From NCBI GenBank assembly GCA_002281775.1, contig NCGY01000011.1, forward strand, positions 1-64,000: DNA of 64,000 nt, read 5' to 3'. Under the pieces are notes generated by a model that saw nothing but the letters and a program-made list of their open reading frames with translations, was not told the DNA's origin and ran no database searches. Shown here one piece after another: positions 10,601 through 18,871 of this stretch. Positions within the stretch are counted from its first letter, which is position 1. Each line of letters opens with the position of its first letter. Position numbers and translations under genes: made by a program. Origin of the DNA: Hydrogenophilales bacterium 16-64-46. Its GTDB lineage: Bacteria > Pseudomonadota > Gammaproteobacteria > Burkholderiales > Thiobacillaceae.

Positions 10601-10771
10601 TCGCCTGACCTGAAAACCGAGCTTCTGAACGCCATCATGGGCGCCCTGGACGCGCACACGCTGATGAGTACGCAGGCGCTGAATTCATCTACCGTTCAGG
10701 GCGGTCTCAAAGATATTCTGCTCAACAACGCGGGACTCTACGAAACCCTCCGTGGGCAAACTGCTCCCTAA
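7658..10771 (+). CDS. hsdR: Type I restriction endonuclease subunit HsdR
   Basis: ATP-dependent translocase and nuclease of the type I system, 1037 aa. The N-terminal nuclease domain shows the PD-(D/E)xK-type element TAELKTDF (E155, K157) followed by a Q-x3-Y-like motif (IDQYRF). The SF2 helicase part has Walker A HSAGSGKT (K312), a DEAH box at 420-423 (IADEAHSS), SAT-like FTATP, and a C-terminal helicase lobe (NKFQTGFDQPLL; QTLSRLNRAYPGKD). A helical C-terminal domain follows. ATG 7658 is chosen over TTG 7652. The length is normal and no frame disruption is seen, so the operon appears functional. Confidence 0.96.
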   Translation: MSLHKEISFETEICQHLADHGWLYAEGDAAGYDRARALFPADVLAWVQATQPKAWETLTKNHGAQAGETLLARLRDQLDQRGTLDVLRHGIELLGLKAPLKLAEFKPALAINPDILARHAANRLRIVRQLRYSLHNENSIDLGLFLNGLPVATAELKTDFTQSIGDAIDQYRFDRNPKPKGQTAEPLLSFPNGALVHFAVSNSEVHMVTKLAGPATVFLPFNLGSDGAAGNPVNPQGGHRTAYLWEQVWARESWLEILGRYLIAQRDAKKQIKQIIFPRFHQLDVTRKLQAAVLHDGPGGKYLVQHSAGSGKTNSIAWTAHFLAELHDAQHKKVFDTVLVVSDRNVIDAQLQEALFDFQRTSGVVATITNKDGSKSGKLAEALSGDKKIVVCTIQTFPFALESVRKLAATQGKHFAVIADEAHSSQTGEAAAKLKEVLSPEELAELNDGGEISTEDILAAQMATRADEGGITFVAFTATPKNKTMELFGTRPDPSRKPAPDNVPTPFHVYSMRQAIEEGFILDVLKNYTPYSLAFKLAHEDQELDNKQVERSAALKRIMGWVKLHPYNIAQKIEVVVEHYRQYVVPLLNGQAKAMVVVSSRLEAVRWQLAIEKYIKQHGYKIGTLVAFSGEVNDKVSGPDGFTENSPALNPNLKGRDIREAFKGDEYQILLVANKFQTGFDQPLLCGMYVDKRLAGIQAVQTLSRLNRAYPGKDTTYVLDFVNDTEEVLAAFKTYHTTAELSATTDPNLVFNLRAKLDSAGHYDDFEVDRVVAVEMDPNAKQSELVAALEPVQDRVMKRYKAAQAALCAAQEKKDDKAIESAQNELNALILFKGDMGAFIRLYTFLSQIFDYGNTAIEKRAIFYKRLLPLLEFGREREGIDLSKVVLTHHHLKDLGRKPMPLSDGETIKLYPITEAGSGSVQEPQKAYMVEIIEKVNDLFEGVLTDQDKLVYVNNVIKGKLLESETLRQQATNNTKEQFANSPDLKTELLNAIMGALDAHTLMSTQALNSSTVQGGLKDILLNNAGLYETLRGQTAP

Positions 10772-11095
10772 TGGATGGACAGCGAACGTCCGCTTCCCCG
10801 GTTTTTTGTCCTTCATCCTCGCCTGAGTGACCGACCGTTCTGGCCGATTATGCCGTTCATGCCAACCCTAAGACCAGCAGATTTCTGGTCGACACCTGCC
10901 GCCTAGTAACATTTTCCCCCGCCTCGTCAGTACCCTTTCATGGCCAACAACCGCCCCAGGCAGTCGAAGCCACTTTGTGGCTGCATGGCTCATTTGGGAA
11001 TCACCGTGGGCCAGTCGATGGCAATCGATCACTCTATCGAAGGCCATGGTCCTGGCCCTCTCAACAACAGATTCCGTAACCCTGAAATTAAGGCA
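10772..11095. other. intergenic region after hsdR
   Basis: No supported gene. An in-frame upstream extension of the HU gene covers part of it but has no HU homology. A T-run (about 10801-10807) after the hsdR stop has no strong hairpin before it. Otherwise I see nothing definite. Confidence 0.5.
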
Positions 11096-11124
11096 TTGCC
11101 AGGAGCCCGGGGATTCACAATAAT
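11096..11124 (+). promoter_or_regulatory. sigma-70-type promoter of the HU gene
   Basis: TTGCCA at 11096-11101 and AATAAT at 11119-11124, separated by exactly 17 bases; each hexamer differs from consensus at one position. The start codon lies 40 bases downstream, preceded by GGAG (11152-11155). Confidence 0.65.
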
Positions 11125-11164
11125 CCGCAACGGACTTGTCCACTCACTAACGGAGATTTCAAAC

Positions 11165-11449
11165 ATGAACAGAAAAGAACTCATCGACGCCCTGGCCTCT
11201 CAGACCGATTCCACCAAGGCGGATGCTGAGCGTGCAGTCGCCGCGCTAATCGACATCATCTCGGGCACTCTCAAAAAAGGTGACTCCCTCACGCTGGTTG
11301 GCTTTGGCACGTTTGAAGTGCGCAAGCGCGCCGCGCGCATCGGCCGCAATCCCAAGACCGGCGAAGAACTGAAGATCAAGGCGTCCAAGGTTCCCGCGTT
11401 CAAGCCAGGCGCGACGCTGAAGGGCCTGGTAAACGGCGTCAAGAAGTAA
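11165..11449 (+). CDS. HU family DNA-binding protein
   Basis: Small nucleoid protein of 94 aa that binds and bends DNA. It begins MNRKELIDALASQT and has the complete DNABII family pattern: helical N-terminus, GFGTFEVRKRAARIGRNPKT (the beta-arm with RIGRNPKTGE) and the C-terminal PAFKPGATLKGLVN. A Shine-Dalgarno GGAG precedes ATG 11165. The frame is open further upstream, but that extension does not resemble HU. An HU gene inside accessory DNA may be the chromosomal copy next to which the island sits or an island-borne paralogue. Confidence 0.95.
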   Translation: MNRKELIDALASQTDSTKADAERAVAALIDIISGTLKKGDSLTLVGFGTFEVRKRAARIGRNPKTGEELKIKASKVPAFKPGATLKGLVNGVKK

Positions 11450-11513
11450 GCGCAGTTCCGCTTCCCTTGACAACGGAAAGTCTGACATCCACATTGAATA
11501 TTGATGGTTTGTT

Positions 11514-11819
11514 ATGGAGCTGGAGATGACTGAGGTGGTGGGCCTTGCGGGTTTCCAGTGCCCGGCTGGCAGCATGGCCATGCACCCCATGCATGGCATG
11601 GTTGAGGTCTATGCGCAGGACGGCTGGATGCGTGGCGTGCTCTACGAGCACCCTGTGCAACTGAGCCTTGCCGACGATGCCGAGGAAAGGGTTGTTTCCG
11701 AGAGCATCGAGATGCGCGAGACTTGGGTACACGTCCGCGAATTGGCCGAGGCCAGCCTTGCAAAAGACATCGAAACTCTTCGCAAGCGCGGGCAACTGCT
11801 GTTCGACACGATGGACTGA
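11514..11819 (+). CDS. small hypothetical protein, His/Met-rich N-terminus
   Basis: 101 aa from ATG 11514 (ATG 11526 is an alternative). I do not recognise a family. The N-terminal third has MAMHPMHGM, then EVYAQDGWMRGVLYEHPV, suggesting a small beta structure. The C-terminal half is helical and charged. There is no signal peptide or membrane segment. It is 64 bases downstream of HU on the same strand and could be co-transcribed. Overlapping minus-strand frames are longer but lack sensible composition. Confidence 0.45.
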   Translation: MELEMTEVVGLAGFQCPAGSMAMHPMHGMVEVYAQDGWMRGVLYEHPVQLSLADDAEERVVSESIEMRETWVHVRELAEASLAKDIETLRKRGQLLFDTMD

Positions 11820-12019
11820 CGCGAGGGATGGAGTGAATACGCAATGCGTATTGACACTCCCAAAACTTTTCGGCAATCTGAAGACTGATGTTTCACTGCT
11901 GGCTGTCAGTATCAGCCCGACCGATGCGCGTTACGCATTGCCCTTCAATGCCGTTCAGTTCCTGAAAACGGCGGGTCTTCGGATCTGGAATTCCATCGTG
12001 GTTTACCCCCTCAAAAGAT

Positions 12020-12055
12020 CCCACCAAGGGAGCGCCCCTCGCTCCTTTCAGTGGG
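12020..12055. repeat. nested inverted repeat (possible terminator or RNA structure)
   Basis: An outer pair CCCAC/GTGGG encloses an inner stem GGAGCG/CGCTCC with a CCCCT loop, followed by CGTTTTCC on the plus strand. It may end transcription coming from the small gene upstream. The T-run is short, so the role is uncertain. Confidence 0.45.
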
Positions 12056-12175
12056 CGTTTTCCATGCACCCCAACCGGGTGCACCCTACCCCACACGAAA
12101 TACTGTCCTCAGTTTTCGTGTGGCGGAGTAGCAATCAATAAACGCTTGTTTCAATCAAGCCCGGCTGATGCAGCA

Positions 12176-12209
12176 CGCCCGTCTCTGTGCCCCGGCACAG
12201 AGACGGGCG
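12176..12209. repeat. perfect 16-bp inverted repeat hairpin
   Basis: CGCCCGTCTCTGTGCC at 12176-12191 is followed by a CC loop and its exact complement at 12194-12209. This very stable hairpin has no T-run, so it is not a classical terminator. It lies about 420 bases upstream of the integrase start. Confidence 0.7.
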
Positions 12210-12223
12210 CCAACGGCACCCGG

Positions 12224-12246
12224 AATCGCCCGCCCAACGGGCGATT
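12224..12246. repeat. 9-bp inverted repeat hairpin
   Basis: AATCGCCCG (12224-12232), loop CCCAA, then CGGGCGATT (12238-12246), followed by TCAA. Fifteen bases after the larger hairpin, giving a tandem stem-loop arrangement. Confidence 0.6.
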
Positions 12247-12628
12247 TCAAGCAGTTAACCGCGCGTGAAAACGCGTGATCGGACGAACAGCCAACCTGCC
12301 CCTGATCGTGGACCTGGAGCCCGCCCGCATATTGCGCGGTCGGCGAGCCTGACCCGCACCAGCGAGATCAGCGAACTACGGCATATCAGGACTAGAGAGC
12401 GCCAGGCCGCGCTATAGAAACTGCCACCCCCCACGTTTGCCGCGAACGCATCGCGAGCGAGTAACACTCACCGTGCATCAAATGGTCTTGGGGTGAACCG
12501 GAATACCGCTGCAAGCCTGCGTTGCATGTGCCAATAGCCATTGCACTGCGGATGCGGGTTCCTATTGAAACAGGAATGCGGTCCATGCCACAGCTCAATG
12601 CTATGGAGATGGGCCGGGAGAAGAAAAT

Positions 12629-13570
12629 ATGTCCCGAAATTACGGGCTGGGTACACGCGACATGTCGAGCGCAGGCCGGATCGCGCTCGATCAGGCGGTA
12701 GGGCGCGGGGAACTGTCATTTGCGTCGGTCGATGCAATCGCGGATCGCTTCTCGAAGTTTGCCAGCTACGCGAAAGAAAAAGGAATTGGGCGCATGGAGC
12801 GTATCGACGCCGAGCAGGTGCGCGAGTACGGACGCAATCTGGCCGATCTTGTGCAACAGGGCGATATGGCCGCCAGCTACGCCCAGAACCTGGTCAGCGC
12901 AGTGAACACAGTCATGACGCAAGCCACGCGTGGTGAGTGGCAAAGCGTGTCGCCGACCAGGGAATGCGGCATCGAGCAGCGATCGGCCATCCGCGAGGAC
13001 GCGCCTGCCGGATCTGATCGGCAAACATTCAGCCGGGCGGTGGAAGCAATTCGCGAGTCCGGGATGGCACGCCAGGCGTGCATTGCGGAACTCGCTCGGG
13101 AGTTCGGGCTGCGTTCCAAAGAGGCAAGCCTGCTGGATACCCGCAGCGCCCTCGCGGAAGCCAGACAAGCCGGTGCCGTGACAATCAGCGAGGGGACCAA
13201 AGGCGGCAGGACACGCGAGATTCCGCTCTCGTCTGCTACGCAGCTTGAAGTGCTGTCGCGCGCTGCCGAGGTACAAGGAAACAGCCGAAACCTGGTCCCG
13301 ACCGAGGCTTCATGGCGGGAATGGCGCGAGGGCGGGTTGCGCGATGGCCGTGAGGCGATCCAGGCGCACGGGATCAATGGCTACCACGATCTGCGTGCTG
13401 CCTATGCCTGCGAACGCTACGAGACGCTGACCGGCCACCCCGCCCCGGTGATGGGTGGCCTTGTCGAGGATCGTCAGGTCGACCACGATGCCCGCGAGCA
13501 GATTAGCCATGAGCTTGGGCACGACCGCATCGAGGTGGTTGCCGAATACATAGGGGGTCGGGGAACATGA
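12629..13570 (+). CDS. Tyrosine recombinase / integrase (Integrase_1-like)
   Basis: Site-specific recombinase of 313 aa, probably responsible for integration of the accessory segment. The N-terminal ~100 residues form a helical SAM-like DNA-binding domain (VDAIADRFSKFASYAKEKGI). The C-terminal catalytic domain has all expected residues: R162 (GLRSKEASLL), K191 (GTKGGRTREIPL), H253 and R256 (YHDLR), H298 (LGHDR) and the nucleophile Y307 (AEYIG). So the enzyme looks active. ATG 12629 has GGGAG upstream. Its last codons overlap the next gene (ATGA). It resembles integrases of genomic islands with PF12834/PF12835-type domains more than classical phage integrases; that family call is from memory of motifs. 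Confidence 0.85.
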   Translation: MSRNYGLGTRDMSSAGRIALDQAVGRGELSFASVDAIADRFSKFASYAKEKGIGRMERIDAEQVREYGRNLADLVQQGDMAASYAQNLVSAVNTVMTQATRGEWQSVSPTRECGIEQRSAIREDAPAGSDRQTFSRAVEAIRESGMARQACIAELAREFGLRSKEASLLDTRSALAEARQAGAVTISEGTKGGRTREIPLSSATQLEVLSRAAEVQGNSRNLVPTEASWREWREGGLRDGREAIQAHGINGYHDLRAAYACERYETLTGHPAPVMGGLVEDRQVDHDAREQISHELGHDRIEVVAEYIGGRGT

Positions 13571-13869
13571 AGCTGATCAAGGAGGCCGAGTTCCTGACCC
13601 GTGGTTACGGCCGCACGGGTGGCAAGGACAACCGCCGCCAGCAGCGGGCACGCATGCTCGCTTTTGCCGAGCATTGCGCCTCGCTGGGTGCACACTCATT
13701 CGGCCAGGTGGGCAGAAACCACGTCATCAGCTACTGGAAAGTCCACCGGGCACTCTCACCAGCAACCGCATACTCGCACTGGCTCGCCATCCGCGAATTA
13801 TGGCGGCTGGCGGGCAAGCCTGGCGTGCCGCCTGAGCCTATGACTGCTCGGACAATGGTGCCCGATTGA
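13567..13869 (+). CDS. solitary integrase core-binding (SAM-like) domain protein
   Basis: 100 aa, translationally coupled to the integrase by a 4-base overlap. The sequence (RMLAFAEHCASLGAHSFGQV, RNHVISYWKVHRALSPATA, HWLAIRELWRLAGKPGVPPE) resembles the N-terminal DNA-binding domain of tyrosine recombinases, without any catalytic domain. It could be an accessory DNA-binding factor, for example a directionality or core-site factor, or the remnant of a second integrase. The clean start, good coding character and overlap argue for a functional gene. Confidence 0.65.
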   Translation: MKLIKEAEFLTRGYGRTGGKDNRRQQRARMLAFAEHCASLGAHSFGQVGRNHVISYWKVHRALSPATAYSHWLAIRELWRLAGKPGVPPEPMTARTMVPD

Positions 13870-13939
13870 AGGTCACCCATCCGTTACATCCTTGCGGTCA
13901 AATCCTCAGGGAGTTTTTTTGGCATGCGTCACCTTCTTT

Positions 13940-14008
13940 TGGCGCGTATTTGGTCAATTCGCGCCAAATAAATGGCCTTATTGGCACGAATTGACCAAAT
14001 ACGCGCCA
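13940..14008. repeat. 27-bp near-perfect inverted repeat, each arm itself palindromic
   Basis: Arm 1 (13940-13966) and arm 2 (13982-14008, inverted) differ at one base; 22 consecutive bases match exactly. Each arm begins with TGGCGCG or TGGCACG and ends with CGCGCCA, so arm 1 is a smaller palindrome around a 13-base centre (TATTTGGTCAATT). The arms are 15 bases apart. It lies between the integrase pair and the convergent HTH gene. It may be a recombinase or replication-protein binding site, or a bidirectional terminator. Confidence 0.85.
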
Positions 14009-14124
14009 TTGCGATAAGTGAGTATCACGCCACAAAGTCATGTTCCTTGTTCTTTCCAAAATGATGGACCATGCGGTCAGCATGCGAAGCAGGGATCAGA
14101 CTTGAGCCCCTGCACCGTGGGGTT

Positions 14125-14970
14125 TCACTCATGGGTATCATGCGCGCGTCCTCCCGAACGCACGCTGGAAAGCAACTTCTCACCATTCGCCACAATATCG
14201 GCACTGGCTTCGATCCGATCCTGCATATCCTGAATGATTCGTGCGCGTAGCTCGGTTTGACGGCCCGATCCAGCCTTCGCCTCTATCAATCGTTGGATGT
14301 TCTCCTCAACGATGCCAGGCAACGGCTGCCGACCGTCTTTTTTGGCTGAATCGATTCCTGACGCAACCAGTTCGGACGAATAGGCAAGCTCGATGCGCTG
14401 CGCTTCGGCTTCATCGTCAGCTGTCCAGGTAACAATCCCTGTAGATCGGCGTCTTCTCCGCTTTTGAGACGATCCGCCAGGCGCAGCAGAATCTCCAGCC
14501 TGCCGCAGGCTGCCTGCTGCTTCCTTTGCAGAATCTTGCGTAGCAGTACCTTGAGCTTGCTGAACCTTAGCTGCTACCAATCCGTGGTTCGGAAAACCCG
14601 AACTACGGGAAACCCGATCTTCGGTTTCCATGTTCGACGGTTGGCTTTTCAGGGGTGCTTCGTTTGCCCATTGCTCTGGCGTGTAAAGAACCCATCGACG
14701 CCCGGCAAAAGTGCCATCGTGCGTCTTGATCGACTCCATACGCATTGCACCGACGCGTTCCAGCTCCCGTATCAAGGAGAGCACAGCTTCTCGCCCTTTT
14801 GGGTTCATCGTGACCAGATGGGCCAGATTCGGCTTCCAGCCTTTCGGCAAATCCCACAAAAAGGCAAAGAGTCCACGCGCACCGAAACTTAACCTGACAT
14901 CGCGCAACAATGCTCGAGCCATCGGCTTGGAATAATGAACCTCCCCTATCCGGACCAGCTCGTCGCTCAT
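14125..14970 (-). CDS. HTH-domain protein of mobile-element type (replication initiator-like)
   Basis: 281 aa from ATG 14970 (MSDELVRIGEVHYSKPMA), overlapping the stop of the AlpA-like gene by ATGA. The first ~110 residues form a winged-helix-like domain (FGARGLFAFLWDLPKGWKPN, EAVLSLIRELERVGAMRM, GRRWVLYTPEQWANE) seen in phage and island replication or regulatory proteins. The middle is low-complexity with a basic QKRRRRRS stretch. The C-terminal part is helical. It has no Walker motif, so any helicase function is excluded. Function is inferred from context: island replication or control. Confidence 0.65.
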   Translation of the reverse strand: MSDELVRIGEVHYSKPMARALLRDVRLSFGARGLFAFLWDLPKGWKPNLAHLVTMNPKGREAVLSLIRELERVGAMRMESIKTHDGTFAGRRWVLYTPEQWANEAPLKSQPSNMETEDRVSRSSGFPNHGLVAAKVQQAQGTATQDSAKEAAGSLRQAGDSAAPGGSSQKRRRRRSTGIVTWTADDEAEAQRIELAYSSELVASGIDSAKKDGRQPLPGIVEENIQRLIEAKAGSGRQTELRARIIQDMQDRIEASADIVANGEKLLSSVRSGGRAHDTHE

Positions 14971-15251
14971 AGCGCAGCCTCCATCTTGCGAGGACGGCCA
15001 CGGAGCCGTTTTGGCTTGGATCGTAACAAGGGGGCCACTGCACCGCTTGGGACAGGAGTACTTGGTGTGCCAAGTCCGCCAATCCAAACCTCGATGTCTG
15101 CGCGGCGATAACGGAGCAACCGTCCAACTTTGATAGGAGCGGGGAATCCTGCTGGTGCAGGTTTGCGGCCATAGGCCCAGTTTTCGATGGTTGCCGGGCT
15201 AAGCTTGATTAATTTTGCGACATCATCGATGTCGAGCAATAGTGAGAGCAT
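14967..15251 (-). CDS. AlpA/MerR-type helix-turn-helix protein (putative excisionase)
   Basis: 94 aa from ATG 15251 (an upstream ATG at 15281 is in frame). It has a typical helix-turn-helix: IDDVAKLIKLSPATIENWAY, followed by the wing VGRLLRYRRADIEVWIG. This is the classical layout of AlpA/excisionase proteins. The C-terminal tail is basic (KPKRLRGRPRK), resembling an AT-hook. It lies between the tRNA and the HTH gene and is translationally coupled to the latter. It likely controls excision of the element or transcription of integration genes. Confidence 0.8.
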   Translation of the reverse strand: MLSLLLDIDDVAKLIKLSPATIENWAYGRKPAPAGFPAPIKVGRLLRYRRADIEVWIGGLGTPSTPVPSGAVAPLLRSKPKRLRGRPRKMEAAL

Positions 15252-15354
15252 CTGCGTGCCTCCATTGAGGACGCAGCCCATGCTATGAAAATACTGGATT
15301 GTTTGCGCGCGCCAGTGGATGCGCCGAGGGTGGGCTGCTACGCCCTAAGCCGCA

Positions 15355-15774
15355 TCACGCGCGGCAAAACCTATTGGGGCGGAAGAGCTTGTTGGCCAGA
15401 GTGTCCCTGGAAATCCCCAGTTTGCCGTAAGCGATGCTAAGCGAGCGAGCGGTATAGCGGTTTGTCTTCTGGCCAAGCTGGCGGAACATACTGATAGAAG
15501 CTTGCATCAACGACCGGCCTTCCATGCCTCCCCGTCGGAGCAGCCAATTGAGCGCATGGGTTGATGCACAGATTTTTTTCGCGGCGCGTCTAGCCATCCA
15601 TATAAGGGCAAACGCGACCAGCATCCCTGCCGCTCCAGCAAAAGCAATCGCGCCAAAAAAATAAGCACAAAGAGTCAAGCTGACAACGTTGCACGCCCAG
15701 ACTCTCCGGACTTTTTTGAGTCCGGAATCGCCAACAAAATCTAGCGCCAGATGGTCTATGTCGTAGCTAAGCAT
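15355..15774 (-). CDS. hypothetical membrane protein
   Basis: 139 aa from ATG 15774 (an in-frame GTG at 15837 would add 21 residues). A long hydrophobic stretch (from VWACNVVSLTLCAYFFGAIA to MLVAFALIWMA) could form two membrane helices, followed by a basic C-terminal region (RRAAKKICAS, RRGGMEGRSLM). I do not recognise a family. It sits between the AlpA-like gene and the tRNA, so it is probably island cargo. No clear Shine-Dalgarno is present at either start, which lowers confidence. Confidence 0.5.
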   Translation of the reverse strand: MLSYDIDHLALDFVGDSGLKKVRRVWACNVVSLTLCAYFFGAIAFAGAAGMLVAFALIWMARRAAKKICASTHALNWLLRRGGMEGRSLMQASISMFRQLGQKTNRYTARSLSIAYGKLGISRDTLANKLFRPNRFCRA

Positions 15775-15963
15775 GGTTCGACTATGTCTGCTGTCGCCAG
15801 CGTCTGTCAAGCGATCATAAGCACAAATTTTTCGCACAAATCCGTCACATCAAGTGAGGACAACAACAGGACAACTCCGGCACAATTCGGGCACACTTCA
15901 ACTCAGGAATGTCCTGTTTTCGGCTTTCCCTCAGTCACACTCAATCAAGTTGCCCTGCAAAAT

Positions 15964-16001
15964 AAAAACCCCGTAAATCATTGAAATTTACGGGGTTTTT
16001 T
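15964..16001 (-). terminator. Rho-independent terminator downstream of tRNA-Ser
   Basis: Perfect stem CCCCGTAAAT/ATTTACGGGG with a 7-base loop, flanked by A5 and T6, so it can act on both strands. It lies directly after the 3' end of the tRNA gene on the minus strand. Confidence 0.85.
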
Positions 16002-16007
16002 GCATAA

Positions 16008-16098
16008 TGGCGGAGAGGGCGGGATTCGAACCCGCGTTAGGGTATTACCCTAAACACGCTTTCCAGGCGTGCGACTTAAACCGCTCATCCACCTCTCC
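16008..16098 (-). tRNA. tRNA-Ser (anticodon GGA)
   Basis: 91 nt including an encoded CCA (TGG at 16008-16010 on the plus strand). The acceptor stem GGAGAGG pairs with CCTCTCC. The anticodon stem CACGC/GCGTG encloses the loop CTGGAAA (anticodon GGA at 16062-16064, decoding UCC/UCU). A long variable arm (TAGGGTAATACCCTA) is typical of serine tRNA. GGTTCGAATCC is the T-arm. Its 3' end faces the accessory segment, consistent with its use as an integration site. Confidence 0.97.
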
Positions 16099-16110
16099 GC
16101 GAAGCGGCGC

Positions 16111-16139
16111 ATCATACCGGAAGGCCCTGCGAGCGGCAA
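16111..16139 (-). promoter_or_regulatory. sigma-70 promoter of tRNA-Ser
   Basis: Reading the minus strand: TTGCCG (16139-16134), a 17-base spacer, TATGAT (16116-16111). The tRNA begins 12 bases downstream of the -10 box. Confidence 0.7.
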
Positions 16140-16185
16140 TTCACACTGCGGTGAGCGTTCATGCTGCAAATATTTTCGCCCGGTC

Positions 16186-16213
16186 CTTGAAACCGGGTTT
16201 TGCGGCCCCATCT
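16186..16213 (+). promoter_or_regulatory. heat-shock (sigma-32) promoter of grpE
   Basis: CTTGAAA at 16186-16192 and CCCCATCT at 16206-16213 with a 13-base spacer match the RpoH consensus (CTTGAAA - N13-17 - CCCCATnT) fully. It is 27 bases upstream of the chosen grpE start. Confidence 0.85.
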
Positions 16214-16240
16214 GCGCGCGAGTAACGAATGGGAGCCCAC

Positions 16241-16762
16241 ATGCAGGACGATATCAAACCCGACACACAGGCGGAGACCCCGCCGGAAGTTGACACCCTA
16301 CCCAGCCTCGAAGAGGCGCTGAAAGCCGCTGAGCTTCAGGCTGCGGAGCATCATGACGCCTGGCTGCGCGCCAAGGCTGAAACGGAAAACATGCGCCGCC
16401 GCGCGGCGGAAGAAGCCGACAAGGCCCGCAAGTTTGCAGTCGAAGGCTTTGCCGGCGAACTGCTGGCGGTGAAGGACAGCCTGGAAGCCGCGCTGGCTTC
16501 GGACGCGGCGTCTCCGGAGAAAATGCGCGAAGGCGTGGAACTGACGTTGAAGCAGCTTAACGCCGCGTTCGCCAAATACCAGCTGGTGGAGGAACAGCCG
16601 CTGGGCGCGAAGTTTGACCCACATCTGCACCAGGCCATCGGCATGGTCGACTCGGATCAACCGGCCAATACCGTGGTGACGGTGCTGCAAAAAGGCTACC
16701 GCCTCGCGGAACGCACGCTGCGCCCCGCGCTGGTGATGGTCGCCAAGGGCAAGGACAACTGA
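16241..16762 (+). CDS. grpE: Nucleotide exchange factor GrpE
   Basis: Co-chaperone that releases ADP from DnaK. 173 aa from ATG 16241; I prefer this start to ATG 16229 because GGGAG lies 6 bases before it. The N-terminus is acidic. A long coiled-coil helix follows ([27 protein letters not shown]), then the beta-wing domain ending [25 protein letters not shown], the GrpE signature. It heads the heat-shock genes and is transcribed from a sigma-32 promoter. dnaK follows 70 bases downstream. Confidence 0.97.
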   Translation: MQDDIKPDTQAETPPEVDTLPSLEEALKAAELQAAEHHDAWLRAKAETENMRRRAAEEADKARKFAVEGFAGELLAVKDSLEAALASDAASPEKMREGVELTLKQLNAAFAKYQLVEEQPLGAKFDPHLHQAIGMVDSDQPANTVVTVLQKGYRLAERTLRPALVMVAKGKDN

Positions 16763-16768
16763 CACACC

Positions 16769-16796
16769 CTTGAAATAAGCCCACCCTCCCCCACAT
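16769..16796 (+). promoter_or_regulatory. second heat-shock (sigma-32) promoter, upstream of dnaK
   Basis: CTTGAAA at 16769-16775, a 13-base spacer and CCCCACAT at 16789-16796 (one mismatch to CCCCATnT). It begins just after the grpE stop, giving dnaK its own heat-shock start. Confidence 0.7.
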
Positions 16797-16832
16797 TCGA
16801 CTCAATCCAAACACATTCAGAAGGACGCAATC

Positions 16833-18752
<1,920 letters not shown>

Positions 18753-18870
18753 GGGGTTAGGGGTCAGGAGCTAGGGACTAGGGGAGGTCGCGCTGCGCGC
18801 GGCCTTCTCTATTTCTGACTCCACCCCCACGTTCCCTAGCCCCTAAATCCTAGCCCCTAGCCCCTAAGCC
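18753..18870. repeat. composite intergenic repeat (copy 1) between dnaK and dnaJ
   Basis: Outer arms made of TAGGGG-type units (left) and CCCTAGCCCCTAAATCC-type units (right) are partly complementary. In the middle is GGTCGCGC-TGC-GCGCGGCC followed by TTCTC, a terminator-like hairpin. Copies with the same plan lie at 26978-27111 and 50684-50799. It may reduce dnaJ expression relative to dnaK. Confidence 0.7.
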
Positions 18871-18871
18871 C

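Larger units (their letters stand above)
11820..12628. other. non-coding stretch with several hairpins between the small ORF and the integrase
   Basis: No convincing gene. The notable content is three inverted repeats annotated separately (12020-12055, 12176-12209, 12224-12246). The remainder is of unknown function and may include the integrase promoter and non-coding RNA. Confidence 0.5.

Noticed and set aside
2529-10850. Short similar segments (GTTCTGGCCGA-type) near 2530 and 10836
   Set aside because: Only about 11 bases identical in opposite orientation; too short to call a repeat or attachment pair.
10940-11164. N-terminal extension of HU in frame from 10940
   Set aside because: The extra 75 residues do not resemble HU, and the promoter and Shine-Dalgarno lie directly before ATG 11165.
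1-16000. Second copy of the tRNA-Ser 3' end as left attachment site
   Set aside because: I searched by eye for the GGTTCGAATCCCGCC segment and its complement and did not find it; it may lie outside the window.
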